From Zingiber officinale (taxonomy: Eukaryota > Streptophyta > Magnoliopsida > Zingiberales > Zingiberaceae), in NCBI RefSeq assembly GCF_018446385.1, contig NC_056004.1:31440492-31504491 (forward strand): a stretch of DNA of 64,000 bases, given 5' to 3'. The first letter of the stretch is position 1. Every line of letters begins with the position of its first letter. The notes under the pieces were generated by a model, which saw nothing but the letters and a program-made list of their open reading frames with translations, was not told the origin of the DNA and did no database searches. Positions 1-10,789 of this stretch are shown in pieces. The translations under genes and the position numbers were made by a program.

Positions 1-880
1 TATGGCTCAGGTGTTGGCGATATCAAAGATGGTGATTCTTGAGACTCAACCATATCTACATGAGTCCCTACACATTGGTCCACAACATGCTCAATCCTTG
101 CAACTCTTACAACATCTAAGGATTGTGTGGACAAAGGAGGTGATTCTTGAGATGCTGCTTCCACAACACAACTCCCTACACATTGTTCCATATCAACATC
201 ATGAACACAAACATCAAAAAACAAACCCACATCAATATCCTCAATAGGAGAATCAACTATAGGAGGATCAATAACTTCACTTGCAATTTTAAATTGATCT
301 ACCACATCATCATTATCTGAAAATTTAATGTCACTTCAACACCTTATAAAATTTGGAGGTAGATATGAAAACTCATTTACCACTGCTTTATCTTCACAAT
401 CCTCATCTGAAGAGTCTTCATCTTTATACAAATTCAAAAATCTGCACTCAACCTTACCAGTGTCACAGAATTTTTTAAAGTCATAGTTCTCATTGACCCC
501 CACTAACCTTGTAAAAAAGGAACCCTTAGTGAAGGTCTTGGGAAAGACTGAACTTCCTTTTTCCCAAATTCACTTTGAGCTTTTGGAGGAGGTCCAACTT
601 GCTTATCTAGTGTTGGTGTGATTAATCGTTGAGGGAAAGGTACTTGTGGCCTTTGGGAACTTCCTAGAGAAATGGAACTGAGTTCTTGTGATCTTCTATT
701 ATTCTTCTCCTCAATTCTAAACATGTCATTCTTCAGAAGTTCTTCATGATTTTTGCCACTTCTCAACCCAACATCATCACACTTTTCATTAGATCTTGAC
801 TATGTAGGAGGGGGATCTTCTTTAAACCATTTTGAAATAATACTATCAAGCTTTACCCCCAAATGTTTGAACTCCTCACT

Positions 881-1648
881 CTATGACTTGTGAATTTCAA
901 CATTTTTAGGTGGTTGAACTTCATTTTGTTTGACAGACTCTCTTACATTTATGGCTTGCACTTCTTGAATATCTGAGGGAAATTCCATCCAAATTTTGTT
1001 TGACCATTCATGGAGGTTCAATGTCACTTGATCAATTAATGAATAAGCTTCATCTACACTTTTGTCCATAAAAGAACCTCTAGCTGATGAATCCAATAAA
1101 CTCTTGTCTGAGAAAGAAATTCCCCCATAGAATATGTGCAAAATCAACCATTTTTCAAAACCATGATGAGGGCACTGTCTTTGAAGACTCTTGAATCTAT
1201 CCCATGCTTCAAATAATGATTCTCCATATGCCTGAGCAAAATTTGTTATGCAATTCCTCATATACACTGTTCTACTTAGAGGGAAAAAATGATTCAAAAA
1301 TTGCTTCTCCAATTGTTCCCAACTTGTGATGCTTTGAGGACAAAGAGAATATAGCCAGGCCCTTGCTTTATCCTTAATACTGAAAGAAAATGCCATCAAT
1401 CGAACTGCATCTGCTGATACTCCTTCACATTTCACCAAATCACAAATCTCTAAAAATGTTTCAAGATGCAGATAAGGACTTTCTGATACTTCTTCTCTAA
1501 ATTTGTGACCTTGTATCATGAAAATTATCTCTCGGTCTAGTTGGAAACTTTCTGCTTCAATTTGAGGTTGCACAATGGGAGATAAAAATCTTGCAGAAAA
1601 GGGTATAGAAAAATTTCTCATGGCCCTTCTTGACATGTTAGTGCTCAT
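881..1648 (-). CDS. gag fragment of the Athila-type element (fossil)
   Basis: This 255-residue open stretch starts MSTNMSRRAMRNFSIPF and contains the plant retrotransposon gag domain at roughly residues 60-200 (RAWLYSL, FEAWDRFKSL, CPHHGFEKW). In life it would encode the capsid-like structural protein. It is part of a dead element. Gag-like reading continues on the same strand around 503-766, interrupted by damage. Confidence 0.8.
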   Translation of the reverse strand: MSTNMSRRAMRNFSIPFSARFLSPIVQPQIEAESFQLDREIIFMIQGHKFREEVSESPYLHLETFLEICDLVKCEGVSADAVRLMAFSFSIKDKARAWLYSLCPQSITSWEQLEKQFLNHFFPLSRTVYMRNCITNFAQAYGESLFEAWDRFKSLQRQCPHHGFEKWLILHIFYGGISFSDKSLLDSSARGSFMDKSVDEAYSLIDQVTLNLHEWSNKIWMEFPSDIQEVQAINVRESVKQNEVQPPKNVEIHKS

Positions 1649-2078
1649 GGATATTCAAGAAAAGAAAAAAAAATACCAAGAATCAAAGACAAGAAATAAA
1701 ATGCAATATGAAAAACAAGAAAGAAAATGCAAAATTTAAATTGCAAGAAAGAAAGTGCATAATGAAAGCAAGAAAGAAAAGATAAAAGGAAAAAGAAAAA
1801 TGTCTAGAATAATTCATATGCTAATCAACTAACAAGATATGTTTACAAAAGAAAAGCAGAGAAAAATTTAAAGAAAAAGAAGAACAGAGAAAAGCTAGAC
1901 TAGAATGCTAGAAATCAATAATACAGAATTAGAATAGCAACAAGAAAAATTTACAAAAAGTAGAAAAGAATACAAGAAAAATAGAATTCTAAAGATTAGT
2001 TACAATTATACTAATGATAAAGAAAGAAAAGTTATGTTTAGTCTAACTCAATTGATAATCTCTAATGTTATAGCACAG

Positions 2079-2096
2079 TCCCCGGCAACGGCGCCA
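2079..2096 (-). other. tRNA primer-binding site of the Athila-type element
   Basis: The minus strand reads TGGCGCCGTTGCCGGGGA, the primer site typical of Athila-lineage elements. It sits just inside the LTR and fixes the element's orientation as minus. Confidence 0.9.
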
Positions 2097-2102
2097 AAAA
2101 CT

Positions 2103-4141
2103 TGTTCACTCTCCGCAAGTGTACGGAAATGTCACAAGTAATATAAAAGATTATCGTATCCACAGGGACTGGAATAAGCACTAGAAATGTTTCAACACGA
2201 GTTAGCCAAACAACTAATCAATTGGTTTCCAAAAGCTAAATGTAACTAATGAAAAGTAAACATAGAAATGAAAGATCAACAAACAATATTATGGGCTTTG
2301 ATAAAGGAATGTTCTAGGAGTTTTGGTTTCTTTGTAAGATTCCTCAATGTAAATGATCTACCAAATCCTATTTCTCAATTATCCAACATTTGTAGAAGGT
2401 TATCGGTTCTCTCTTGCAATAGACAACCGGCCTAGGACTGAAATCTATACCTAAATGTAATCAATTACATATGAACTTATGTTGTCTTTACACGGGCATG
2501 TTCCTGTCACGAAGATCCCTCGAATTATCAACACAAAGATCATAGTTCTCAACCCCATAAGATATAAAGATTAATCCCTAAATCTATCCTACCCTCTTGA
2601 ATTATCCTAATTCCCCCTAAAGCTCATCCCTCAAACGTCCTTACACGGGCTTGCACCTTACGCGTGCTTCCCTCAGAAAATCGAGTGAGAGATAATCTCT
2701 ACAAGATCCACAAGACATTCAAACAATCAATCAAGAATGTGAATTAGGTCCAAATCACAATAATACATCCAAGATTGAATTGATACAAACAAGACAATAT
2801 CATAGAAACAAGGAAATGGCAAATCCACAAGAGTTTACATCAATTCATCATACAAATACTCCCTCCATCCTAAAACAAAGAGATCTACTCCATGAATCGA
2901 AGAGAGAAATCCAAAAATACAAAGATTACAAGCATTTCTTGATCCCCAATCCAAGAAGAGGATAGAAAGAAAACTTATCTAAGATGAAGCTTGGTCTTCG
3001 GATCTAATCCACGCTCCCGGAGTCGATTCCGTTGAAGATCCTCCTTTAGATCGCCCAGAAATCCTCCCAAGATTGAGAGGAAACACTCAAATCTCGCTTT
3101 CCCCCCAAGAGGGAGAAGATCCCCTTTTAAATCTTGAAGAAGGGTTTAAATAGAGGTGAAGTTTGGGCGCCACACGGCCCCGTGGCACGGCCGTGTGAGG
3201 TTCACACGGCCCTGCCCACTCTCCTCTCTGCCAACCTTGCACGGCCGTGTGTGAGACACGGCCGTGGCAAACATCCCCAATAGCCCCTTTACACGGCTGT
3301 GTAGATCTACACGGCATGAACTGTCTTAGCCTCTGAAAATCTAGCACGTCGTGTGATACACACAGCCTGCTTCCTTCCTTGCCCTTGAGAACCTCACACA
3401 GCCGTGTGAGACACACGGCCGAGGCTTCTCCTTGCTCTAGAAAACTCACATGGTCGTGTGGTGCACACAACCTAGGCTCCTTCTCAATCTGGGTTCTTCA
3501 GATCCTTGCACGGCCGTGTGAGGTTCACACGGCCATGACCTCTTTGTTTTCTGCTGCAGCCTTCTGGCCCATGATCTCCACACGGCCTAGGCAACCCCCC
3601 AGAGCAGGGCAGTGTGTGGTTCAGGTAGGGCACCTTCTTCCCTTTGCTTTGCTCACATATTTGGCTTCAAACACGAAATCTTCACTAATTCCGACTCCTG
3701 TGTACAGAAAATGCACAAAAGAATATCTCTGAACAAAGAGAGTAAATATGCTAAAAAGGAAAGCTGAAAGTACGAAAATGCATAGATCAAGCATGCTCAA
3801 AGTATGTGAATGTGCATCAAAATATGCCAATAAGTGTATACAATCTACGCATATCAGTAACATATTAGATGAACGACGATCAACTTTGTCTCTCGACTCA
3901 TTTGAAACCCAAGCATTACTAGACGATTGGACCAGAGCGGAGAAAAGAATCCAAGGAATGCAACTTTCAGATGACGAAGTTGAAGATTTTGACACTAAAG
4001 GAACGAATGCGACAAGAACGGGAAATGAAAGTGAGTGACAATGTAAAGGATAAAAATGTAAAAAACTACGTGGACTTTGATTCCCCTATACCCTAAGGGG
4101 ATACGTAGGCAACTTAAATAAGTGCAAGCCCTTTTTTTACA
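2103..4141 (-). repeat. 5' LTR of the Athila-type element
   Basis: On the minus strand the LTR would start TGTAAAAAAAGGG at 4141 and end AGTGAACA at 2103, six bases from the primer site, giving the expected TG...CA ends. Near its 5' end (about 4080-4115) it has the CCTAAGGGGATACGTAGGCAAC-like block, seen in many plant gypsy LTRs, on the plus strand. The 3170-3600 part is dense in copies of CACGGCCGTGTG. The outer border at 4141 is inferred from the TG terminus and was not confirmed by a second copy. Confidence 0.65.
3170..3600. repeat. Palindrome-rich CACGGCCGTG cluster in the Athila LTR
   Basis: The motif CACGGCCGTGTGAGGTTCACA and shorter variants recur roughly ten times in about 430 bp with irregular spacing. 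The core CACGGCCGTG is self-complementary. The cluster is GC-rich inside an otherwise AT-rich LTR. Short open frames across it on both strands are by-products of the repeat. Confidence 0.75.
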
Positions 4142-4344
4142 ATAAATTTACATTTGTAATTTTTAATTTTTTTAACATAATAATCTTGAACCGTGGTAAA
4201 CCGTGAACCGAACCATGAATCGGTGATTCCGAACCATAAACTGTAATCATCTTGGGCGATTAAGGTTAAGGGTCGACCTACTTGGAACCGTCAAACCGGT
4301 GGTTCTGAACCGTCGAATAGTCGATTAAATCGTGGTTAGGTCTA
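4142..4344. other. Unassigned repeat-like spacer
   Basis: There is no gene. From 4180 to 4340 the sequence has repeated AACCG/GAACC-type words (GAACCGTGGTAAACCGTGAACC and similar), as in many plant hAT-type fragments, but I see no paired ends. Confidence 0.4.
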
Positions 4345-4810
4345 ATAAATAGATTCTATACACTCACCTCTTCCTATCAATACCAGGATTTCATAAATCC
4401 AAGGCATCTAGGTCAATCAATGGATTTCGATCAAAACCCATTGATTGAGCTAGAGGGGTTGGTTTGGACCCATTCCAAGTTATGTAGGTTTATATGGCTC
4501 ACACAAGTCAGAATATGCACTCAATTACTATTTAACTATCTTTCCAACGCCGGTCCAAATAATTTAAATCTTTGTTAACATAGTGGTACTGTTTTTTCAA
4601 GAACAGCATCATGTCGAAGCTATTTCTCTAAGACCAGTGCCACATTGATGAACCTAGAGAACTATGATCAAACTCATTCCAAGATCTAGCGTTGGTCTAA
4701 ATGATTTTCATCTTTTTGTACATTGCGGTGCTTGTCCGAGAAGTTACCTACACCACGTTGGTGCTAATTTTGCAAGACTAGCACCATGTTGGTGCTCCTC
4801 TTGCAAAAAA
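4345..4810 (-). repeat. Single inverted copy of the 395-bp repeat family
   Basis: Reverse-complemented, 4345-4580 aligns by eye with the units at 13,500-18,925. It shares the TAGTTAAATAGTAATTGAG, TTGTGTGAGCC, ATTGATTGACCTAGA and GAATCTATTTAT blocks in the same order. From 4590 to 4810 it holds the family's short motif (TTGCAAGACTAGCACCA with GTGGTGC) several times. It lies immediately left of the inverted repeat of the 4826-8786 element. Confidence 0.75.
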
Positions 4811-5425
4811 AAAATACATATAATATTAACAAAAAAAATATTTTTAGTAAAAATTTAAAAGGGACAATTTTTTTGAGGTAAAATAATACTTTTCGCGTAA
4901 AAAATTTAAAATCAATGATCAATTATGTCACGTAAGAATAACAATATTAATTATATTAGTAGAATTTGAAAGGACAATGAGAGAGTATTATTCTAAAAAG
5001 GATAAAATTTATAGAATTGTTATGAAAAAGGAAAATGAGTGAGTATTATTCTAAAAAGGATAAAATTTATAGAATTTTCATGACAAATTTGTCATTTTCA
5101 CATTGTCGGTCATGACAAAATTGTCATCAATTCAACATACTCCAAAGGGAGGAGCTCCTAATGCTTATTGTGATTTGAACCATCATCTTTTACTATTATC
5201 CAAATGAGAAGATACATCTTTTCCTTGATGTGATTGGTCATAAATAACCAACACATATTTTTCCTTTATAGTGATGCATTCCCAACCCTATTTCCTCATT
5301 CTAACACTCCGATTGTTCTTTCTTCTCTTTATCTACTTATTCCTTGGTTTGGCGAAATGGCCCAGAATCATATGAGAAAGCGAATGTGAGCTCCTAATGC
5401 TACACAACCTAGAGGTGGTCATAAT

Positions 5426-5788
5426 ATGAGGCCCTTCATGGGAGGTGTCAAAGTTCCTATGCCCTCAGAGGGATCCTCTAGGGATTCCAACCATGTTGTC
5501 ACCTCTCCCTTGGATTCTGCCGATCTGGAGGAATGTTCTGCTTCTTGGTGCCATTACCAGTCTCTTTCCCTTTTTCACTTAAGATACCTTTGTTTCTTTT
5601 ATGGTCCACATGTATGGTCCTTGAATCCCTTTACTCGATTTATCTATGCTATCTGGAATAGGGTTCTTGGTGAGAATTCTGAACCAGAGGTAGAGTCTCC
5701 CTATATGAGGACCTTACTTCAGCAAAGAGATCAAGCATGGAGCGAAATAAATGCTACTCTATGCAGAGAGAGAGTACTCAAAGACTAG
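5426..5788 (+). pseudogene. Unrecognised 120-aa ORF inside the inverted-repeat element
   Basis: The ORF opens MRPFMGGVKVPMPSEGSS. An in-frame-looking upstream part (MAQNHMRKRM near 5357) is separated from it by a stop, so this is probably a remnant of a longer gene. It has an aromatic-rich middle (FHLRYLCFFYGPHVW, residues about 50-65) and an acidic, charged C-terminal part (LLQQRDQAWSEINATL). I recognise no domain. It could be a captured host fragment carried by the element or a piece of its own accessory gene. Confidence 0.35.
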
Positions 5789-6642
5789 CTTGATTTATTG
5801 CACCAAAAACTATGCAGGGTAGATATGGTACTTGAAGATGCTATTAATCGTAGGATAAAACGCACACACCAAAAGAAAAATTATCTCTGAATAGCTTATA
5901 ATGGTGTTACTTATCGATGATGTTTCAGGATTTGTCTATTCAAAGTGTAATTAGTGAAAGATTGATTGTTTATTAGATAATAAAAATCACTCTTTGATAC
6001 CCATGAGTGGGATCAATGCTTTTTCTAATAATTTGGGGGTGTTTATTTATATTTATTTTCATCATAATCACTGTTTTCCCTAGCAATAACAATAATGTGT
6101 GGATGATGAAAATACTTAAGAGATAGTTGGTTCATAATTACATTGACTGTATTACCCTTAAAAATCAAGTGTGTGACCTATTCGTGCCCTGACGAGTTTT
6201 GAGAAGTTATACTTACTAATTGACTTAGGGCTCGCTCAACCATTTTTTTCAACTTTGGTCCTTCGAATAATAGCATATTCTAGTACCATCTCCTTGGATC
6301 AATTTGGCTCAGAAAATCAAATTTTTCTTTGAGTACTGTCTCCATACCAAGGGTAGTATTCAGTTCCCTTCATGCCTGGTCTCTTGTTGTGTTACGAACA
6401 TAATATTCAGCTCTTGTTCAGGCATTTGATCAGAGATCCTATTTCAGTTAGCGTATATAGATTGAGCATAAGATTCAAAAACCAAATGTATGTGTCGTGA
6501 ACAAAATAGTTTGGTTAGATGGTAAAGAAAATAATAGTAAGATGTCACTTGGAATCTGAAGACGATTCCTCCAAAGGCAAGGGCATTTTAACACCCCCCC
6601 CCCCTCACATGATCTCGTCTGTCAACTATGTTGGGTCATCAA
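5789..6642. other. Gene-less interior of the inverted-repeat element
   Basis: AT-rich sequence with no convincing reading frame. A C-homopolymer lies near 6593-6604. Nothing else stands out. Confidence 0.4.
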
Positions 6643-7139
6643 TGTTGGGACCGAAAATGGAGCTAGAGGGGGGTGAATAGCTCAGCGCAATCTCGTGCTC
6701 GTCGTTGCTTGTTTCTTCAAAGATATGCAGCGGAAAATACAAAGAAACAAACACACAACGCTAACTCTAGGATTTACATAGTATCCACCTCAACAAGAGG
6801 TGACTAATCCAAGGATCCACACACTCACGCACCCTCCACTATGAAAACACTCCTTCTCGGTAACTACCGAAGGTGGAGAAGCCTTACAACCTCACAATAC
6901 AACAATGAGAAAGAAAGAAGCAAAATACAAATGAATCTTACAAGATTATAATGAAAACCCTAGCTTCTTCTTCTTCTTGTTGCAACTCGCCTCTTGACTT
7001 GGATGAGCCTCCAAGAACCTTCAAGAACTAGCGGTGAGGAAGAAAAGATCACTGTGGAGGTTTTCTGTGATCGCCTGTGGAGAAGAGAGGAAGTCGTGCG
7101 CAGAAAAATGCTCGCCAACGGCTTTATCCGCACCAACGG

Positions 7140-7500
7140 TCGAATCTCAATCGATTGGATTACTCTCAATCGATTGGGAAGGCTTTGGATAGATCGGTTG
7201 ATCGATCCAGAGCACCTCTGTGCTCTTGGAATAACCCTGAATCGATTACCCGATCGATTCAAGGCTTCTTGAGTGATTTCCAGCGCTCCAATCGATCGGT
7301 AGATCGATTGGAGGTTTCAATCGATTAACTGATCAATTCAAAAGCTCACTTTTCGCTCAAAAACTCTCCCAATCGATTGACTGATTGATTGGGAAAGTTT
7401 CAATCGATTACCCAATCGATTAAGCCCATTTCTGCACAAAATCGCATCGCCCAATCGATTGACCAATCGATTGAACCCCCCAATCGATTGGCCAATTGAT
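7140..7500. repeat. Cluster of CAATCGATTG palindromes
   Basis: About fifteen to twenty copies of CAATCGATT/AATCGATTG-type words occur in 360 bp inside the solo LTR, often as CAATCGATTGACCAATCGATTG. The words are self-complementary, so both strands look alike. Confidence 0.8.
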
Positions 7501-7779
7501 TGGAAAGTAAAAAACTGGATAGAGCTTGAAATTAGCTTCGTTTTGCATCCAAGATCACCTCATTCTGATATCCGAGTCAAAAGTTATGGTCATCGGAAAC
7601 TCACTACGTCCGAACTTCCTAGTTCCATGCCAACTCCCTATTGGACTTACGACCGCTAAGAGTTCGATCAACTTTTGACCCATCTAGACTTTCTCCTTGT
7701 GCCAAGTGTTCTGTCAACCTTGACCCACTTGGACTTATCATCTCGTGCCAAGTGTCCGGTCCTCCATGACCCACTTGGA

Positions 7780-8095
7780 CTTCCTCACCAGGTCTTTCCA
7801 TTGCCCGGCTTCACTCACCAGGTCTTTCCATTGCCCGGCTTCACTGACCGGGACTTTCCCCTGCCTGGCTTCACTCACCAGGACTTTCACTTGCCTGGCT
7901 TCACTCACCAGGACTTCTACCTGCCTGGCTTCACTCACCAGGACTTTCCTAACTGCCCGGCTTTACTCATTGGGACTTTCACCTAGCTTCACTCACTAGG
8001 ACTTCTCAACTGCTCGGCTTCACTCACCGGGACTTGCTCCTAGCTTCACTCACTAGGATTTTCATCTGCCTAGCTTCACTCACCAGGACTTTCCA
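7780..8095. repeat. 30-bp minisatellite in the solo LTR
   Basis: Units like GCCTGGCTTCACTCACCAGG plus ACTTTCNNNT recur about ten times at a period of 29-32 bp. They are most regular from 7803 to 7952 and decay to the right. The open frames on both strands here reflect this periodicity. Confidence 0.85.
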
Positions 8096-8786
8096 CATAG
8101 ACGATTGCACCTACAATCTCCACGACCTATCAGTCTCCATGTATTGTCTCAATGTATTGTCAAACATCGAAACCCAAACATCAAGACTCAAGCTTGAGCC
8201 AACTCAAGCTTAGTCAATCAGATCAACCTTGACCTAGGGAATATTGCACCAACAATCCACACAAACAACACAAAATGTTCAGAAGTGAATGTGGAAGAAT
8301 GGTCTTGGATATACATTTATAAAGAAACTATGGATGTCTTGTCTATTCGAGATGGCAAGTTACTATAAGGAAAAGCTACCTTACCTCCTCGAAAACTTAA
8401 GCAAAATAGTGGAATGCTTTGTGATTCTTTGAATAAAGACATGACTCTTTGACGGATGATGTGAATTATAAAAATTATCATGTTCTATTATGTTTCTTTC
8501 TTCTCCCTCATTATATTATATTTATTGCATATATTTATTATTAATTGATAATTTTTTTTATAAAATATTATACAAAATGATTTACTATGACTATTCTGTA
8601 AATTTTATCATTTTTATAATAATACTCTCTCATTGTCATTTAAAATTTTACTAATCAAATTAATAATGTTATTGCTATGGGACCTAATTGATCAATGATT
8701 TTGAATTTTCGATTGTGAAAATATTATTTGACCACGTAAAAATTTATCCTTTTTTAATTTGTACTAATAAAATTACTTGTTAATTA

Positions 8787-10249
8787 ATCCTGTCTGAAAT
8801 CGGTAGAGATGGAGAATACTTTTACACTTGATTCCATCAGGAAGTTGAGTCGGATGGGGGGTCGGTGATGAGGGTGAAAACGTTGATAGGGAGAGGACCC
8901 GGGCTTTGGATCGGTCAAGAAAAGAGGGGTAATGATCGCAATTATTGACCTCCACGTCATCTAGATTATTGACCTTATGCTATCCTTGGGGTCACCCTTT
9001 ATATGTCATATCACAAGCTTCCCCTCCAAGTCTAGTCGAAGGACGCTCGTGTCCGACTGACTAGATCATGTTCTGTGATGGCATGCCCCTTTGCCTTCTG
9101 CTGTTGCCATAAATATTGCTCCTTTCAAATACCACCATTTCTCTGTCTTAGCGATTCACCTACCCTGTGATCGCATGGTCCTGGGAGGCATCTCTTCTCC
9201 CAATAAGATCGTATGGTTTGTGTCTCCTGATTTCCCTTAAAAAAGGACCCTCCCCTTGCTCCTAACACCCTCCTCTCCTTTATCCTCACCATGCCTCTTG
9301 TCTTTCTTCGACAAATCCCTCAAGGTAATGGAGTCAGAATCTCATCCTCAATCCCTAATTCAAGAGATCCAATAGCTACAACTAGAGGCAAAATACCAAA
9401 CTCAACTACTTGCGAAGAAGAAAGAATCCTTAGTAGAGGCGTTGCAAGCCCTGAATCTCTACCACTCGAACTAGAAGGAACTTAAGGTGCTTCTATTTGT
9501 TGCCCAGTCCAAAGTCTGAGCTAAGATTTCCATGAAGGAAAAAAACCTCTCTAGACTCAGCTCAAAGGACTATGGAACTATATGACCTAAGAATGAGGCA
9601 TGCTTCTGCGATATCCTGCATGACTAGGGAGGCAAAGGCTAAGGCTAAGGATCTAATAATACTACAACAACAGCAGGACTTGGACCAACGAGAAATCGAG
9701 TTGAGCTTCATACAAACTGAATTAAAACAAACCAAATCTGAGCTAGCATCTTCTCAATTTGCTCGTAGGTCTACAAGGGTGAGTCAAACAAGCGTTTGAA
9801 GATAAGGCAAGCGGCCTAGTTCTATTTAGGTTGTAGTTCAACCACATGTTCGTACCTAGGGTTGGAGGAGCATTCGACACCCCCGCAAGGAAGGGCTCCT
9901 AATGACTAATCCACCTGATGAAATCATGAAAGAATTGTAGGAAAGGGACCAGAAGCTACTTTTTTGGGGTTTGATTAATCAAACTATCCTTGTATCGTGT
10001 GCTAGTTGAGGGCATATTGACTTCTGTGTCAGCTTATTATCCTTAATTGTTATTATGTTTACTCTTTCCTTCTCTATAGAAAAATGATTAACTCTAGTGT
10101 TCGAGTGTCACCACAATCATGCTCTGTGTAGCTTGGCTATGAGTGGAGCTACAAGTCTTTGCCCTTGACTTTGACCGCCTCCTCACCTTGATTTTGACCA
10201 CCACGTCACACCTAGATCAACTCATAACATCCCATATCATTGATAATAT
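8787..10249. other. Gene-less stretch with coiled-coil ORF debris
   Basis: No intact gene is seen. Short open pieces at 9291-9485 and 9572-9799 (+) sit in a region that reads as a broken, Gln/Lys/Glu-rich coiled coil (for example LIILQQQQDLDQREIELSF). The 8990-9290 part is GC-richer and promoter- or LTR-like, but I could not find paired ends. Family unknown. Confidence 0.4.
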
Positions 10250-10345
10250 TATTTGTTTTATTTTTAATTTTGCAAGAATAGCACTAACATGGTGTTGGTT
10301 TTGCAAGACTAGCACCAACGTGGTGTTGTTGTTAGAAGATCAACA
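10250..10345 (+). repeat. Subterminal motif pair upstream of Ulp1-like gene X
   Basis: Two tandem copies of a TTGCAAGAnTAGCACCAAC-GTGGTGTTG motif occur here. The same motif appears in each 395-bp unit, at 4590-4810, and (inverted) at 34,660-34,815 upstream of gene Y. It marks the 5' end of this transposon family. Confidence 0.6.
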
Positions 10346-10789
10346 TCAGGGTCATTAATTTTGCACTCGATCCATTCATATACACTGAATCCATAATCTG
10401 ACCCGTTAACTTCATAAAGAACAACACCAACGCATAGCTGTTCTTGAAGCATTTGTTATAGCACCAAAGTTTGGCGATCTTCATCTCCAGTGTCTCCTAA
10501 CTCTCCTTCAACCTTGTACTATACTTTAGTTTGATTTCACCTCCTGGTCTATCCTACATTTTTCAATATATTTTCTAGTATTGGTGGATTAGAATTTATG
10601 TCGATATGAGAATAGGGTTTTATTGTTCATTGCCTAAATCTGTGTTTAGAGTTTACAAAGTCTTACATCAAAGCACTGAACTCTCCTATTCTATATACAT
10701 CATATTCACTAGTTATTTATGGTTTAGGAAGTATCAACATCAATGCTTGGATTCTCCTGTTGTAAATACAACATATTCATTGGTCATTT

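Larger units (their letters stand above)
1..4141 (-). mobile_element. Athila-lineage Ty3/gypsy retrotransposon fossil, 5' part
   Basis: The element reads on the minus strand and runs off the left edge. In element order it has an LTR (2103-4141), a primer-binding site (2079-2096), a leader, and gag (at least 881-1648, with gag-like sequence continuing toward 1). The gag fold is the plant retrotransposon gag domain: it carries the order RAWLYSLCPQSITSWEQLE, then FLNHFFP, then GESLFEAWDRFKSL and QCPHHGF, all typical of Athila. The primer site matches the sequence used by Athila elements. No pol is in view because it would lie left of base 1. The element is a fossil with gag broken in a few places. 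Its age cannot be judged because the second LTR is outside the window. Confidence 0.85.
6643..8254 (-). mobile_element. Solo LTR of a copia element related to A and B
   Basis: On the minus strand it runs TGTTGGTGCAATATTCC (8254) to TCGGTCCCAACA (6643). Its 3' tail, with CTATTCACCCCCCTCTAGC, resembles the LTR tails of elements A and B, placing it in the same broad Ty1/copia group. The flanking 5-mers are ATCAA (6638-6642) and ATCCA (8255-8259), four of five identical. There is no internal region, so it is a solo LTR left by recombination, nested in the 4826-8786 element. It contains two internal repeat clusters listed separately. Confidence 0.7.
4826..8786. mobile_element. DNA element with about 220-bp terminal inverted repeats
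   Basis: About 4826-5070 and 8565-8786 are inverted copies. The shared order is ATTAACAA, a GTAAAAATT-like stretch, AATCAATGATCAATTA, GACAATGAGAGAGTATTATT and GATAAAATTTA. The left arm carries an internal duplication of the last part (4979-5019 and 5040-5082). Long inverted ends suggest a Mutator-like or fold-back element. I could not fix a target duplication, so the superfamily is open. The interior holds a short ORF (5426-5788) and a later solo LTR (6643-8254); without that LTR the element is about 2.35 kb. No transposase was recognised, so it looks non-autonomous. Confidence 0.6.

Noticed and set aside
3748-4038. Plus-strand 96-codon ORF with acidic C-terminus
   Set aside because: Antisense within the Athila LTR; no family, no partner exons.
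8990-9290. LTR- or promoter-like GC-richer block
   Set aside because: No matching second copy, no TG...CA ends with target duplication, so not called.
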